Shown: positions 21,912 through 33,856, counted from the stretch's first letter. The stretch: 64,000 bases of DNA from Magnolia sinica (GCF_029962835.1 NC_080584.1:82612862-82676861), one strand, 5' to 3'. Made by a program: numbers and translations. Notes: generated by a model not told the origin, from the sequence alone.

Positions 21912-24210
21912 AGTGAGAGAGGGATGGACGGTTGTGATCGTCCTCACCGTGGACGGCTGAGCTTTGCCCTTCCCAAAGAGGAAGTCGGCTTCTCTCTCCC
22001 TCTTTTCACAGGCCCTCGGTCGGTCCTTTTTTTGACGTGGATTGGACGGTGGCGTTCAATCTCCTTCGTCCATTTACAAATGATCAAACGGCTATACCGT
22101 TTTGATCGTGTGGGTCCCATGAAAGATTTGAACGGTTTATAACGCTCAGAAAACGGTTGTGGTGGCCCACTTACAAGCTTGAAGTGGGTCGGTTTGAAAC
22201 AGAGAGAGAAAGGGCGGAAGATATTTGCAAAATGCTCGGTCAGAGCTAGTTTGACCGAGCATTGGGTTTAGTACACCTCGTGCCCAAGCACCCTTTGTGT
22301 ACATGCATTGTGTAAGGGTCCGCTGAAATGTGATTACCATGATCTACTCCGTTCATTTGCAATGGGGGACAGTACCCAGGGATCCTGGTTCACTTTGGGT
22401 TGATAGTGAGTCCTGGGTGGCCCGATACATACATCCTTGGGCCATCATTGGCCCATAGGTCGTGATCCACCGATCAGGTGGGCCTGACAAACTTTTTCAA
22501 CGGTTAATATAGGGTATTAGTTATGATGAAGGCTTCGTTTGTAGCTAACGATTCTAAAGTGTTAGTGACAAGTGTGTTGCACCATAATTAACTAGTATAA
22601 TGGCTCTCGGCCCTATGTGGGTCAATGCATATATGTGAGCTAATTTGGATCTACATGAGGACACCCGAGTACTAAAAGTATAGGGTGTTACATTACCTGT
22701 CAAAGCAGGGAACCCGAGTGGGGACTGGCAACAACAAGGTTGCCGTCGGCCACGTGACACTGTCCCTCTTTGGGGTAGAGTCCTTAAAGCATGTGAAAAC
22801 TCCCTTTTTCATACCATAAGTGTCTGATTGAGGTGTATTTACTCTGATGCCCATCTCCTTACCAAAAATTACATTTTACTACATCATCCATCCCATGAGA
22901 TGATGCCATATGAAAATCTCTAATCATAACCCTTCACTACCTTTTGCACCTAGGATCACCAGGAAAATTGGGTATAAAGGCTATAAATACCCTTTCGCAT
23001 TTCAAGCATCAGGAGTTTAGAGGGAGTCTCCGATTACATCTAGTAGATCATGATCCATTCCCCCACTAAGGAGAGTCAAAGAATTATAGAGAGACCAACC
23101 ATAATCTAGCCTAGCCTAGCCAGTGTCCAACCCTCCTAAGCCAGCTAAGTTTAAATCTAAGCCACTCGATCTAGCCTTGTGAGAGTATCATTCAACTTCA
23201 ATCAATTTCATCAAACCAGATCATTAACATCGTGCAACACTCATTCCCTTCTCAATTCCCTTGTTTCTTATATACATTAGCATTACATTGTATTTCATCG
23301 TTTTCTCACATCTGACTAGTGGGCGTATGCTCTGAGGCTTACCAATATAATCGGAGCAAGTCCACTAGAAACCTTTGCCAGTTGGCTGCCAATTTATCAT
23401 AAGCATCAATACAACATCAAGCATTTCGTACATCACATTTTTTACGTACTTTATACCTTGCACTAGATCACTTCGAACATATGCTCTGCGGCTTGCCGAT
23501 ATAATCGGATCATTCCTATCAGAAATTCATATCGATCAATCATCACTGTCATTGCATCGAATTACATTTTCTGCAAGCGAGAACTAGTCTATTTCCTCAT
23601 AAATTAATCAAATCTTGTGAAGTAAAGATTGTACGTCTACACGGGCAAAGTGGGTTCTAACACCTTCCCTCTTTGTAACCGCGGTCTCTTACTTGAAATC
23701 TCTGGAACGTAAACTCATGAGTCATCTTAGGGTTAAGGATCCTTGGGTTCTCAATCCTAAGCATTTCTACAGGGTTTAACCGACTGTAGGATCGTAATAA
23801 TTGGTTAGTAGTGACTCTGGTCAAATATAACACTTTTTTACCCCCAAACGTGTAACGCCCTGAAATTTAGGGGTCGAGCAGGTGCCCAACTCCCAAGTTC
23901 CAACACATTACTTATGCAACATAGATAATAATGATTAAATGTTGTCTATATTAGTGCCTTAAACATGAGTGAGATTATATCAAAACAGCATATCATACTC
24001 TAGAGATAGTTAAATTTCGTAAGCGGAAGACTGTGAGAGATATATAAAGTATATAAACTGATGTAGGTCTCTAGAGTGTGAACATGTTACCAGATTAAGT
24101 ATATACATGTATACTCCAAAAATGAACCAAATGAATATACATGGGTGTTCCAAAAGTGTAAAAATAACAAGTGTAATGGGGTTTAATTAGCATCCCTGTA
24201 ACCCCGTCGA

Positions 24211-24378
24211 TCAGATCACGGTCTCCTTAGACCCGCCTGATAGCTGCATGTAGGAGAACTCCTCCTCGTCATCGTAAAAATCAGGCTCCGCCTCGTGAGC
24301 ATCGCCATCATCTGCAACTAAACCAGAGTCTGGTTGGTGTTTAAACACCGTCCCAGAATGTGGGAGTGAGTGATCAAC
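24211..24378 (-). other. Small acidic open frame inside the Tekay LTR
   Basis: A 55-codon open stretch ends in TGA at 24211-24213 and is rich in aspartate and glutamate (for example ADDGDAHEAEPDFYDDEEEF). It has no ATG near its beginning. The second copy (about 54660-54830) keeps the frame across a 3-bp deletion and has synonymous changes, but carries a TAG four codons before the end. No family is recognised. It could be chance, or a captured exon. Confidence 0.3.
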
Positions 24379-26148
24379 TCAGTGGAGCTATAAAGCAAAT
24401 GTTAACATATTATCAATTCAGTCAAATAGTAATGATAAAACAATACAACAATCAGGTCTTAAGTACTCTTAATGCAATGATGGTATGTAATAATGATGCA
24501 TGCCCTCGCCTACACTCCCTCTGCGACACCATCTTACGATTGCGGCATGCACCCCTTCCTCTGTGCACTTCCTCACCAAAGCACAGTGCAATGTGATGCA
24601 TGGTCGTGTTAGCTAAGTTCTTAATTAGGTATATTCATACAGCAGGATTGGAAAGCTAAGGCACCTCCATTTATATCATATACCTAAACATTGATCCATC
24701 TAGGGTCATCAATCCTAGAAGTCACAAGGTCGCTACGGAGAGACTCGTCACCTCAGCGCAGGCCTGGTTTATACTCTAGTTTACTACGGAAAGGCTCATC
24801 ACCTCGACATAGACCTAGTGTATACTCGAGGTCACTACGGGCTCGTCACCTGATCATAGGCCGACAGCTCAAATACAGTGTCTCATACCACCATATTCAG
24901 CTCACGAGTCTGGGTTGCTCACTAGACACTACAGGGAGGCTCGACACCCCAGCGTAGGTCGACAGCATGACCACGGTGTCCTATACCACTATGCCCGCCG
25001 GCTCATGAGTCTTAGCGGATCGAGGTACCAAGGTTCAACGGGCTTTATATTGGTAAGTTGGTACATTAAATTCAAACAGTAGCGTCCATATATGGTGAAC
25101 ATAGATTAGGCCAATCGAGTTGCTTGACAAGCTCGACTGGTATGAGTGTATGTCGAGCTGATCAACATGAAGCGCGTAAGCAGTCCGCGTGGCCTAACCA
25201 CTGTCGATTAGCAGCGTACGACTCGGATTCCTCGAACCTATCTGGTGTGGCGAAACGACCTCGGCCACTAACTCGGAAATCATTACTGATCGCTTGGACT
25301 ATGTCGTAGCCCCAAACACATTCCAAGCAATTATATACGCATGTAGTAGCCAAAGACAGCATGTGACAACTAAAATCAAATATAAATCTTACTTGAGCAA
25401 TTTAACAAAACACATACTACACATGTTACCGTACATAGGCATCTCATCCCTAACTCACATAGTAGTAAGATAGGTTATATAAAAGATACTAAACCATAGT
25501 TAAGGGAATTGAGAATCCTATCTCAACATCCTCATCATATGCATTTAAACAAGCATTTTCACATTCAGGCATTTTATCAAACACTTAGGCTACACATATC
25601 ATATACATGTAATAAAGTAATTATAACAGGTATTATAGTAAAACCCTTTACAGAGGGTTCATCATACGTACAACAATCATGTATTCTCAGTCAATGAATA
25701 TGGCAAGCATAAATCATAACTCCATACTCATTCAATCATTTCAACAAACACGTTGAATGCATTTAAAATCAACATGGTCTACACACACATATATATAGTA
25801 TATGGAAAATGTCGTATCTACGCACATGAGACAGCAATCAAGTCAGTCATAAATTATTACTGACATTGAAAGCCTTGAAAACCATAACTTAAACATTCAT
25901 AATCTGCACCTTTCGCTGGTAGACTCGTAACGAACTCAGTTTAAACCCTAAGTCTTTGTCTATAGCACGACGGCAACCTACAACATGAAATAGGTTAGCT
26001 ATTCCATCATTTGCTCTATTTGAATCCCTAAAACATATTAGGGTTAGGATTTCTTACCCAAGTACAGAGTCAGAATCGCCGGAAGAGCGATACGGTAACG
26101 GTGGTTAAGCACGTGGAGTGGCAGGGAAGAATCCCAGGAACGATCCAC

Positions 26149-26260
26149 CACTCTCTCTCTCACTTTCTCTCTCTTTCCTTCTCTTTTTTCTCTCTTCTCT
26201 CTCTAAGGTTTGTAAATTCGTATGTGAAGGGAGAGAGAGGGTTTAAGGCCCTTATATAGG
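26149..26260 (-). promoter_or_regulatory. Tekay LTR core promoter region
   Basis: The TATA-like cctatataag on the minus strand (26251-26260) is followed downstream by a GA-rich leader (CT-rich on the plus strand, 26149-26205). The same layout exists in copy B near 56625-56735. Confidence 0.45.
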
Positions 26261-27059
26261 CCCAAAACTGATAGGAATGGCCCCAGGGCCATGGTATACT
26301 TAAGTTATAGCCAAGGAGTGGTCGTTTCGGTCCAACAGAGCAAATCTGGAGGCCCATTTTCTACGTACGGTCTGGAGTAAGTCCCCTAACATTGGATCTA
26401 GGTACAGTTAAGTTTTCGGTTTGATCGGATTTACAGATCGACCGCGGAGGATCAGTTTCAGTTCAACGGTCACCGTTACTCGATCAGGGCCACCAGTACA
26501 CTAACCTGTGTTGGAAATTTTTCCTGATCCAAGGGTGTAGTTGGGTCAGAATCTGACGGTCTGAAACCTTGGATTTGGCCTGCAAGCAAACGACTCAATT
26601 CACTTAAGTTTCAGTTCACTTTCTAAAGGTATTTGCGTTTCTCACACACTTCACTCCGAGCTCAAGTTGTGCATTTCAGGATACTATCTGGACTTGATTT
26701 TCGAAATGGTAGTCAAGCCCAATAAGGCGGTCGTTAGTGTATAGTTTCGCGGTAATCGGACTTTAGACGCGTAGTACAGGTCCGATACGGAGTTTCATGA
26801 TGCTCTCGAGAGCAACTGGGTTTTGAGATTGATCCTAGATTTCAGGATAATATAGAGTAAATGACTCTATAAGTTTTGGGTCTTGCAGTTCGTATTTAAA
26901 GTAATAAGTGTCAATTTCACAGGTAATCTAGTTTAACGCTTAGTTAATTCTCGTCTAATTTCTAAAGGATTTGGTCCTGAGTGATTTCTGCCTGAGGTGG
27001 TACTCGGGTCTTTGTACGAATTTTTTCAAGATGTTACAATCTACCCCTCTTAAAGAAAA

Positions 27060-28434
27060 ATTTCATCCTCGAAATTAGTACTTTTTCGTACTCCTCGAGA
27101 ATCTGAGGGTAGTTCTTTTGAACCTCGGCTTCTGTTTCCCAAGTAGCCTCTTCCTCAGTGTGGTGCGTCCACAGAACCTTCACCAGTAGAATTACTTTAC
27201 TGCGCAGTACCTATTCCTTTCGATCTAGGATACGCGTCGGATGCAGGACATAAGTAGCGTCCTCACTCAATTGCACCTGCTCCCACTTGATAATATAGGA
27301 AGGATCATGAACGTATTTCTTCAGCATAGATACATGAAATAAGTTATGTACGCCGACGAGTAGTGTGGGCAAAGCAAGGCGGTAGGCCACCACACCCACT
27401 CCGTCCAGTATCTGGAATGGGCTAATGAATCTCGGCATAAGCTTTCCCTTCTTTTCAAACCGAAGGACTCCTTTCATGGAAAAAACTTTCAGAAACACGT
27501 GGTCCCCGACCTCGAACTCTAGTAGTTGTCATCACGTATCAGCGTAACTCTTCTGTATGCTCTGCGCTGCAAGAAGTCGACTCTTGATAATGTCGATCTT
27601 CTCTAAGGTCGCCTATACTAACTCCGGGTCAATCAAACTCTTCCGCCAACCTTTGCCCAGCAATGCGGTGCTCGAAAGGGGCACCCGTAAAATGCCTCAT
27701 AGGGGGTCATGCCTATGCTCGCTTGAAAACTATTATTATAAGCGAATTCTACATAAGGAAGACAGTCATCCCAACTGTCCTTGAAATCAAGCACACAAGC
27801 TCGTAGCATATCTTCCAATACCTGATTTACCTGTTCCGTTTGTCCGTCAGTCTGTGAGTGGAATACGGTACTAAACTTAAGTTTCACACCCATCGCTTCC
27901 TGGATACGAGTCCAGAAGATAGATGTGAATCGCGTGTCGGTCCGACACGATCTCTATAGGAACTCCATGCAGACGCATAATCTCCTTGATGTACAACCTG
28001 GTCAACTTGTCTACGGAGTTCGAAACTCTAATCGGGAGAAAATAGGCCGATTTTGTCAACCGGTCTATAATCACCTAGATGGAGTCATGTCCATTCCTCG
28101 TCTTTGGTAGCCTTGAGATAAAATCCATAGAAATGAAATCTCATTTCCATTCAACTATGGGCATGGATTGAAGCAGTCCAGGAGGTCGGCGATGCTCTGC
28201 CTTGACCTGTTGGCACGTGAGACAACGAGACACATACTCTGCTATGTGGGCCTTCATATTGTCCTACCAGTACGAGCACTTCATGTCTCGGTACATATTC
28301 GTACTGCCAGGATGCATTGCCAACTTCGAATTGTGAGCAGTCTCGAGAACTTCCCTTCTCAAGTTCGGAAGGTTTGGGACGCATAAGCGGCCACGATAAC
28401 GTAAACCCCCATCCGTACCAACTCTCCATTTTGA
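27060..28434 (-). pseudogene. Tekay-like integrase and chromodomain remnant, copy A
   Basis: Minus-strand order, from 28434 down: integrase H2C2 zinc region in a broken frame (about 28430-28150), catalytic-core pieces (28074-27877 with VIIDRLTKSAYF, then 27893-27633 with DGQTEQVNQVLED), the post-core segment (27498-27211, VHNLFHVSMLKKYV) and a chromodomain (27200-27060, including VLWTHHTEEEATWE). Frameshifts and stops separate the pieces. A chromodomain directs integration to heterochromatin in this lineage. The element lacks everything upstream of integrase and ends abruptly at an Athila LTR fragment. An LTR with PPT (27040-27052) is attached on the left. Confidence 0.85.
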
Positions 28435-30893
28435 GTCTTCACTATCTTCAAAGCTATTGCAGATCTACTGTAATTTAAATCACAATAAACCATTAAGAAC
28501 TGAAAGTATTCCTTTAAAATCAAACTAGAATCAATGAAGGTTCAATATAAATATGAATCAAAGTAAAAGAAATATTCCATCACACTACAAGCTTCACCTC
28601 TTAGCACTAGCTAAGAGGTTTAGCCAACCATATACATGATTGAACTAAAATCTCTTAAGAAAAACATAAAAATAACTAAGAAAAATGAAGAAAAACTCTT
28701 GGCGATGGCTTCTCCACGCTTTTTCTTCACTCCTCAAACCCTAGAAGATGGCTAGGGATTCCCTAGGGACCCCTATTTATAGTTTTGCAACTTAAACTTT
28801 CGCACTGAGTTGGAAATTTTCAGAAACCACCTCAAATTTTCGCAATTTGTGTGCTGTCTGCGTAACCTTAAACTGGTCGAGGGTCGCCTTTAACGAGTTG
28901 AGGGTTTCCTTCGACTAGTCGAGGATGACGGAGATTTAAAAGATTTGGTCGCTGGAGTTCGAGTCGAGGAATCCTAGACTAGTGGAGGAATGCAGATTTT
29001 TAGGGTTTCTTTTCTTCTTTTCAAGTCTTTAATGCTCTTCATTCTTCACTTGGTTTTCTTGGATTTTTGGCATGTGAATTCTTCATTCTTGGTCTTATAA
29101 GATCTATCTTTGGCTTTGGTGATTCTTGAGCGTTAAATACATGCTTTTAGCATCCTTTTCAATCTAAGCTCTTAAATTTATCTTGCAACACAAACATGGT
29201 TAAAATAGAACATTAAGCATTATCATGTTTATAAAACCAAGTAATAAATGGGGTTTAATATGCAATATTTGACCCTCAACACAATCCCCAACCAGCATTT
29301 TGCTACTCCCGAGCAAAGTATGCGAAAAGTGAATTATAATGTATAATGTTCAAACCTTTATCAGAAAACAATCTTTTGTGTATTCAAGTATGAATGATTA
29401 GACTCAAGATGAGGAAGTGAGATTTTGAAACCCTATAACCGAATCACATAAGCAATTAATCAAATAAGTTCTTTATCCATTAGGTCAGAGCATAGTTCGC
29501 ATATCAAGTTTTTCACAACGTGCTCAGTGAAAATACTATCTTTTCATAATGTTAGCCATGCTCATCACTTCAAGATTGGTTGAAAACTTGAGTATTGATT
29601 CCGAACTTATCCTCTTTTCATTCTTTTTTCAGTTTTTGATTTTATATCGACTGTCATTTGTATTCATCCAGGCTTTTCATATTTTCTCTTTTCTTTCTTT
29701 TTCAGACTTTTTCAGACTTTTTCAATCTTTTCACCATACATGACCCTTTTTGTTGATCTCTTATTTTTTAACTGGTTCTTTTCTTCTTTTAAGGCGGATA
29801 AAATTCTCCAGACTCGGTTCTCAATATCTTTCAATGATCATCATACTAACAATTAAAAAGTCTAGTACTATTCACAGAAAACAATTTGAATATATCATAA
29901 TATTCAAACTTCCTCTTAATCAATTGAATGTAAGAACCATAAGTAATAAGTTACTTAGTTGCTCCAACTCCAACAGTTTAAAATTCAATTTCTATCTCAT
30001 TTTCATACACAAAACAGTCTTAAATACACAACTTATCACTTTCCAAATATATAAACATTGGAATTTTTTTAAATTTTTTTTGCAAATTTTGCTCAAAACT
30101 GAGAAAATACTTATTAGTTTACCTAATCTCTCATCCCTAACCTAAAATCTACATTGTCCTTAATGTAAAAGAAATAAGCATAATTAGCAAAAGAGACAAT
30201 GTAATTGAAAGAGAAGTAATCGAGAGAGTATCTGATGAAAGAATTTTGAGGCTTTTTTTTTTTTTTATAAAAGGATCTCAGCGTGAAGGTGGGTTAGCAC
30301 AAGAATTAAACAACCAAAAAGCAAACTATCCTAAACAACGGAAACAAACTATCTTAAAACGGCGGAAAGCAAACTATCCTAAACAGCGGAAAACAGTAAA
30401 CCTAACTACATCTCTGTCAGACTAGGAGATCAATTCTGATAAACAGGATCATTCAGAGGTATGGACATGTCCTCTGAATCAAATTTCTCAACAAATTGCT
30501 TTAATCGATGTCCATTTACTTTCAATTCATTGTCATTATTCAAATTCTTTATCTCAATAGCCCTATGAGGATAAACATTGGTAATAGTAAAGGAGCTGGT
30601 CCAACAAGATCAGAGTTTGCCCGGAAAGAGATGTAACCGAAAATTATATAAGAGGACTTTCTGACCTGGTGTGAATGATTTCCGAAGAATGTGTTGGTCA
30701 TGAAACACCTTCATCCTGTTCTTATAGATTCTCGAGTTCTCATACGCATCATTTCAGATTTCTTTAAGTTTATTTAATTGAAGTTTGCATAGTAAGCCAG
30801 CGTTGTCCATATTGAAATTTAAATTCTTAATCGCCTAGTAGGATCTATATTCCAACTCCATATGCAAGTGGCATACCTTCCCATAAAACCATA
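28435..30893 (-). mobile_element. Athila fragment (partial LTR, 3' noncoding region, end of integrase), copy A
   Basis: On the minus strand, LTR sequence starting TGTTGAGGGTC occupies 29281 down to about 28435, lacking its last 150 bp or so. It carries the same ctcttagctagggctaagag-like motif as 7425-7450. To the right lie the PPT, noncoding sequence and the end of pol: TGA-adjacent sequence near 30430-30560 matches 14160-14290, and the segment near 30780-30893 matches 13830-13940. The fragment stops inside integrase. It is cut at both ends with no target duplication, so it was trimmed by deletion. Confidence 0.82.
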
Positions 30894-31758
30894 GACCAAC
30901 CTGATATTTGGACATTGGGCCTAACATAGACTGATGCATCTTTTGGTAAGGGTGATTTCACACCGTGGCGGGGCTCACCCAAGCCCAACCCCAACCCCAC
31001 TTCGCTCGCACATAATGTCTCTTGCAAGCAATTCGCAAGAGACTACCTATTACACACACGTATGTAAGCACAAGCGCACCCACAAAAGAAATTCAGCCCA
31101 TTCCAAAAATCAGGTGGGCCCCACCAAGCCATGTTTCACGTGATTTCATGTGGTGCGACCCACCTGAATTTCAGATATGATTGATTTTTGGAACATCCAT
31201 TGACCTAACCCATCAAATGTACGTTCTGGACGTCCTGCAGATATCAAGGTGGGGCTCAACGACCTCGTAAGAAGCTCTAACGAGGTCGACCTCTCAGGAC
31301 CTTTTTCTATACATATAAAGAAGGTATAGCAAAATGTGAAGAGGGAAGAGATAAGCCACCAATCGGTGAAACACATAAATTTAAATCCCAACACTTACTG
31401 CGCCTTAAACGATTTGCGTTTGGAAATTGTCCAAAATTACTGACACTAGACATAATGGAAATATCGCCGGTTATCGAAAAATGAGTGTCCATGCTTGGTT
31501 CTACCACAAGAGATGGTGTAGTTGAACAGTAGATCCCGGAAAGATTCATACCTTTAATCAGGAGACGCCATTGCATCAATGATCTGGCCAAAAAGATTAC
31601 TGCAACCTCCTCATTACGTGTACTCATGTCCAAAGTTTAAAATCAGTGTATCGGCTATCTTTTTGCTGACCATCGGCGATGTAGTTGGCCAATATGCCAT
31701 TACGACAATTTTTCCGACTATAAACCCTGCTCATGTCGCCGGACGCGGATCAGCTACT
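30894..31758. other. Unassigned stretch with a decayed open frame, copy A
   Basis: No gene is recognised. On the minus strand a frame from about 31740 to 31307 corresponds to the longer frame of copy B (61805-62218), but here it is broken by small indels near 31620. Confidence 0.3.
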
Positions 31759-32282
31759 AACAGGTTGAGTAGCGAGACTGGCTATTGAAGTGACAACATC
31801 AAGTTTTGTGGGCCACACTATGATGTATGTTTTGTATCTACACCATCCATCCATTTAGAGAGATCATATTAGGGCATGATACAAAAAATGAATCAGATCC
31901 AAAGCTCGAGAGGACCCCACCACAAAAAACAGTGGGGAGAGTGACGGCCACCGTTAAAAAGTTCTAACGACTATGAAAGTTTTCGATCAAGCTAATATTT
32001 GTGTTTTCCCTTCTTTCATGTCTTCTTTAACACATGAACGGGTGGGATCTCAAATAAACATCACGGTGGACCTTCGGAAGGTTTCAACTGTGGGCGTCAC
32101 TCTCATCACTTTTTTCTGTGGTGGGATCCACCCCAGCCTTGGATCTGCCTCGTTCTTTGGATCATGCTCTAAAATGATCTCTCCAAATGTATGGATGGTG
32201 TTGATACAACACATACATCATGGTGGGGCCCATAGAAGTTGGTGATGTCACTTCAGCAGCCAGTCTCGCTACTCAACTTGTC
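31759..32282. mobile_element. Foldback element with TIRs of about 105 bp, copy A
   Basis: The ends (a)ACAGGTTGAGTAGCGAGAC and its inverted partner at 32262-32282 begin imperfect inverted repeats of about 105 bp (31759-31865 and 32176-32282). The centre of about 310 bp has no coding capacity. Total 524 bp; copy B has exactly the same length. No clear target duplication was found. It is probably a non-autonomous DNA transposon. Confidence 0.7.
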
Positions 32283-32321
32283 AATATCCAATCCGCATCC
32301 CATGTCGCCCCCAAGATGGAC

Positions 32322-32948
32322 GGAAGTGGATTGGCTGGTGTACCACACACCAGCTCCATAGCTGGTGTATTGACGCCAGCAAGTTCTGTGGGTCACATCA
32401 TGAGGTATGTGTTATATCCAAACTTTCCATCTATTTTGCCAAGTGGCCTTAAAGCTTGAGCCGAAAAATAAGGCAGATCTAAAGATCAAGTGGACCACAC
32501 TGCACAAGGAAGGGGGAGATTGAACGTCTACCATTGAAACCCTTTCGGGGGCTACAGAAGCTTTCGGATTAATATGAAATTTTTTTTTCCTCTTCAAATA
32601 GGTATTTGCGACCTTATGAATAGACTAGATGGAAAATAAATGTTATGGTGGGCCTATGAAGTTTTTAACGGTGAAAATCATTATCTCGGCTGTTGTTTTT
32701 AGTATGAAAATCATTATCCCCGCTATTTTGTGTGTGGTCCATTTGAGCTTTGGATATGAATCATTATTTGGCTAATGCTCTAAAATGATCTCGAAAAATG
32801 AATGAAAGAACGACGTGGATATAATAAATACATCATCATGCGGCCTTGTAACTTTAATCTCCTTTAAACCGTTCGTACAACTTGGAGCTCGAGGAGCGTC
32901 GGTGCTTGTCTTCGCACGACACATATCTACACCAGCCAATTCGCTTCC
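32322..32948. mobile_element. MULE-like MITE with 9-bp target duplication, copy A
   Basis: The 627-bp element has inverted ends GGAAGTGGATTGGCTGGTG and, at the right, CACCAGCCAATTCGCTTCC. It is flanked by a perfect direct repeat AAGATGGAC (32313-32321 and 32949-32957). A 9-bp duplication and G-starting ends suggest the Mutator superfamily. No transposase is encoded. Confidence 0.75.
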
Positions 32949-33000
32949 AAGATGGACAACCGTTCATCATGTTTTTTTTATTTTTATTTTTATTTTTAAT

Positions 33001-33012
33001 ATATATATATCT
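33001..33012. repeat. Short (AT)n after a T-rich run
   Basis: A poly-T/TTTTTA run at about 32973-33000 is followed by atatatatatat. It is the same in copy B at about 63453-63494. Confidence 0.7.
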
Positions 33013-33208
33013 AGTTATTAAGTCATCCTTTTCCCATCAAGGAGTATGACTCACTTGGTACGTGGGGCAGCGTTTGAGTTATCGATCATGGGCTTGACTT
33101 GATGAATACAACCACTATCCCACACACATGCTTCATCGGCATGTGTGTGGTGAGGCCCTCCTGCTGAAGAGTCGGAAGAAAAAAAGAAGAAAAAAGAGGT
33201 AAGGGTTA

Positions 33209-33856
33209 GGGCTGAAAGTTGGGCAGGTTCAACCCGACCGACCTGTGACCGACCCGACATTGGGTTGGGCTTAGGATGTGTTGGGTTTGGTCTCGAGCTT
33301 GGGTTATATAAACACTAACCTGATAAAGGTTGGGTTGGGCTTGGGTTGAGGTTTCGGTTGCCCGACCCAACCCAAACCCGGTCATTGTATAAGTTATAAA
33401 TGATAATTGAGTGCGGATAGTATATGTTGAAGGCAATAGAAAATTCCAGTGCCAGGTCTTATTGGTCCACGCCATTTTCGATGATCAAGCTAACAAAAAA
33501 TGCTATGTCTCTCTCTCAAATAGATTGTGTACCATACAACATGACTTTTAAATGAGTAGTCTTATATTTTAGCTTGTTTGTTTGGAAAAAAATGAAGTTT
33601 TTTACTATAAATAATTACATATATAATTAATAAAATTACAGGTATAAAAAATAAAATATGTATTGAAATATAACAGACTAATGTAATAACGAAAATATTA
33701 TCACGCATCCACCTGACCAACTTGATCAACCCGGCGAGCCTGCTTGGGTTGGGCTTGGGTTGAGAATTCTCAACCCGAGGTGAGGTTGGGTTGGAGAACC
33801 TTGGGTTGGGATGGGGTTGAGCAACAAACCGACCCAACCCGCCCGACTTTCAGCCC
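33209..33856. mobile_element. hAT-like MITE built of GTTGGG/CCCAAC repeats, copy A
   Basis: The left end GGGCTGAAAGTTGGGCAGG is inverted at the right end as GCCCGACTTTCAGCCC. Flanks aagggtta (33201-33208) and gagggtta (33857-33864) fit an 8-bp duplication with one mismatch, as in hAT elements. Both arms are full of gttgggttgggctt-type repeats. Total 648 bp with no coding capacity. Confidence 0.65.

Larger units (their letters stand above)
17581..22692 (-). mobile_element. Second giant solo LTR, minus orientation
   Basis: On the plus strand it begins TGTAACGCCCCGAC at 17581 and ends GGGTGTTACA at 22692 (5,112 bp). Flanks TTACT (17576-17580) and TTACC (22693-22697) fit a 5-bp target duplication with one change. 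Read on the minus strand, its start matches the start of the solo LTR at 2288. The stretch 17581-18620 is homologous in inverted orientation to the two flanks of the Athila insertion (16653-17436 and about 6940-7100). No gag or pol is present. It carries minisatellites, an AT microsatellite and a TATA-like motif of its own. Confidence 0.7.
2056..23845 (+). mobile_element. Outermost layer of the nest: Tat-like LTR, interrupted by two solo LTRs
   Basis: Once the two TSD-bounded solo LTRs are removed, three pieces (2056-2287, 17442-17580 and 22698-about 23845) become one continuous stretch of about 1.5 kb. It starts TGTAGACACCCC, a start common in Tat/Ogre-type plant LTRs. It carries a TATA-like ggctataaataccc at 22978-22991. 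Near its end it has the cluster gggttctaacaccttccc, ctctggaacgt and ggttagtagtgactctgg seen at the 3' part of such LTRs. The right border is not certain, no matching right-hand TSD was found, and there is no adjacent coding region. The family assignment is from memory of the motif order and is tentative. Confidence 0.4.
23851..27038 (-). mobile_element. Tekay/Del-like 3' LTR, copy A
   Basis: On the minus strand this LTR starts TGTAACATCTTG at 27038 and ends CAGGGCGTTACA at 23851, 3,188 bp. The bases just outside its start, read on the minus strand, are taagaggggtagat, the polypurine tract that in Tekay/Del elements abuts a TGTAACA start. Integrase and chromodomain sequence follow in the expected place to the right. 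Inside are a TATA-like motif at 26251-26260, a CT-rich tract and a diverged repeat at 24720-24960. A near-copy is at 54327-57506. Confidence 0.82.
23872..33517. repeat. Segmental duplication, copy A
   Basis: This stretch is collinear with 54327-64000 (offset 30,455 bp at the left, 30,484 bp in the MITE cluster). It includes a truncated LTR, a truncated pol, an Athila fragment with the same two breakpoints, and the foldback, MULE-like and hAT-like elements. In a 120-bp sample near 30.9 kb I count about six differences. Confidence 0.92.

Noticed and set aside
24700-24960. CRISPR-like spaced repeats
   Set aside because: The repeats are diverged LTR minisatellite units in a plant genome, with no regular repeat-spacer pattern.
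29750-30145. 131-codon plus-strand frame
   Set aside because: It is the reverse strand of the AT-rich Athila noncoding region and is not kept intact in copy B.
31579-31788. Plus-strand frame with AIFLLTIGDVVGQYA, superficially like an Mpv17/PMP22 signature
   Set aside because: Only a few residues fit, no further family motif follows, and the same DNA is open in the other direction. The frame is too short to support.
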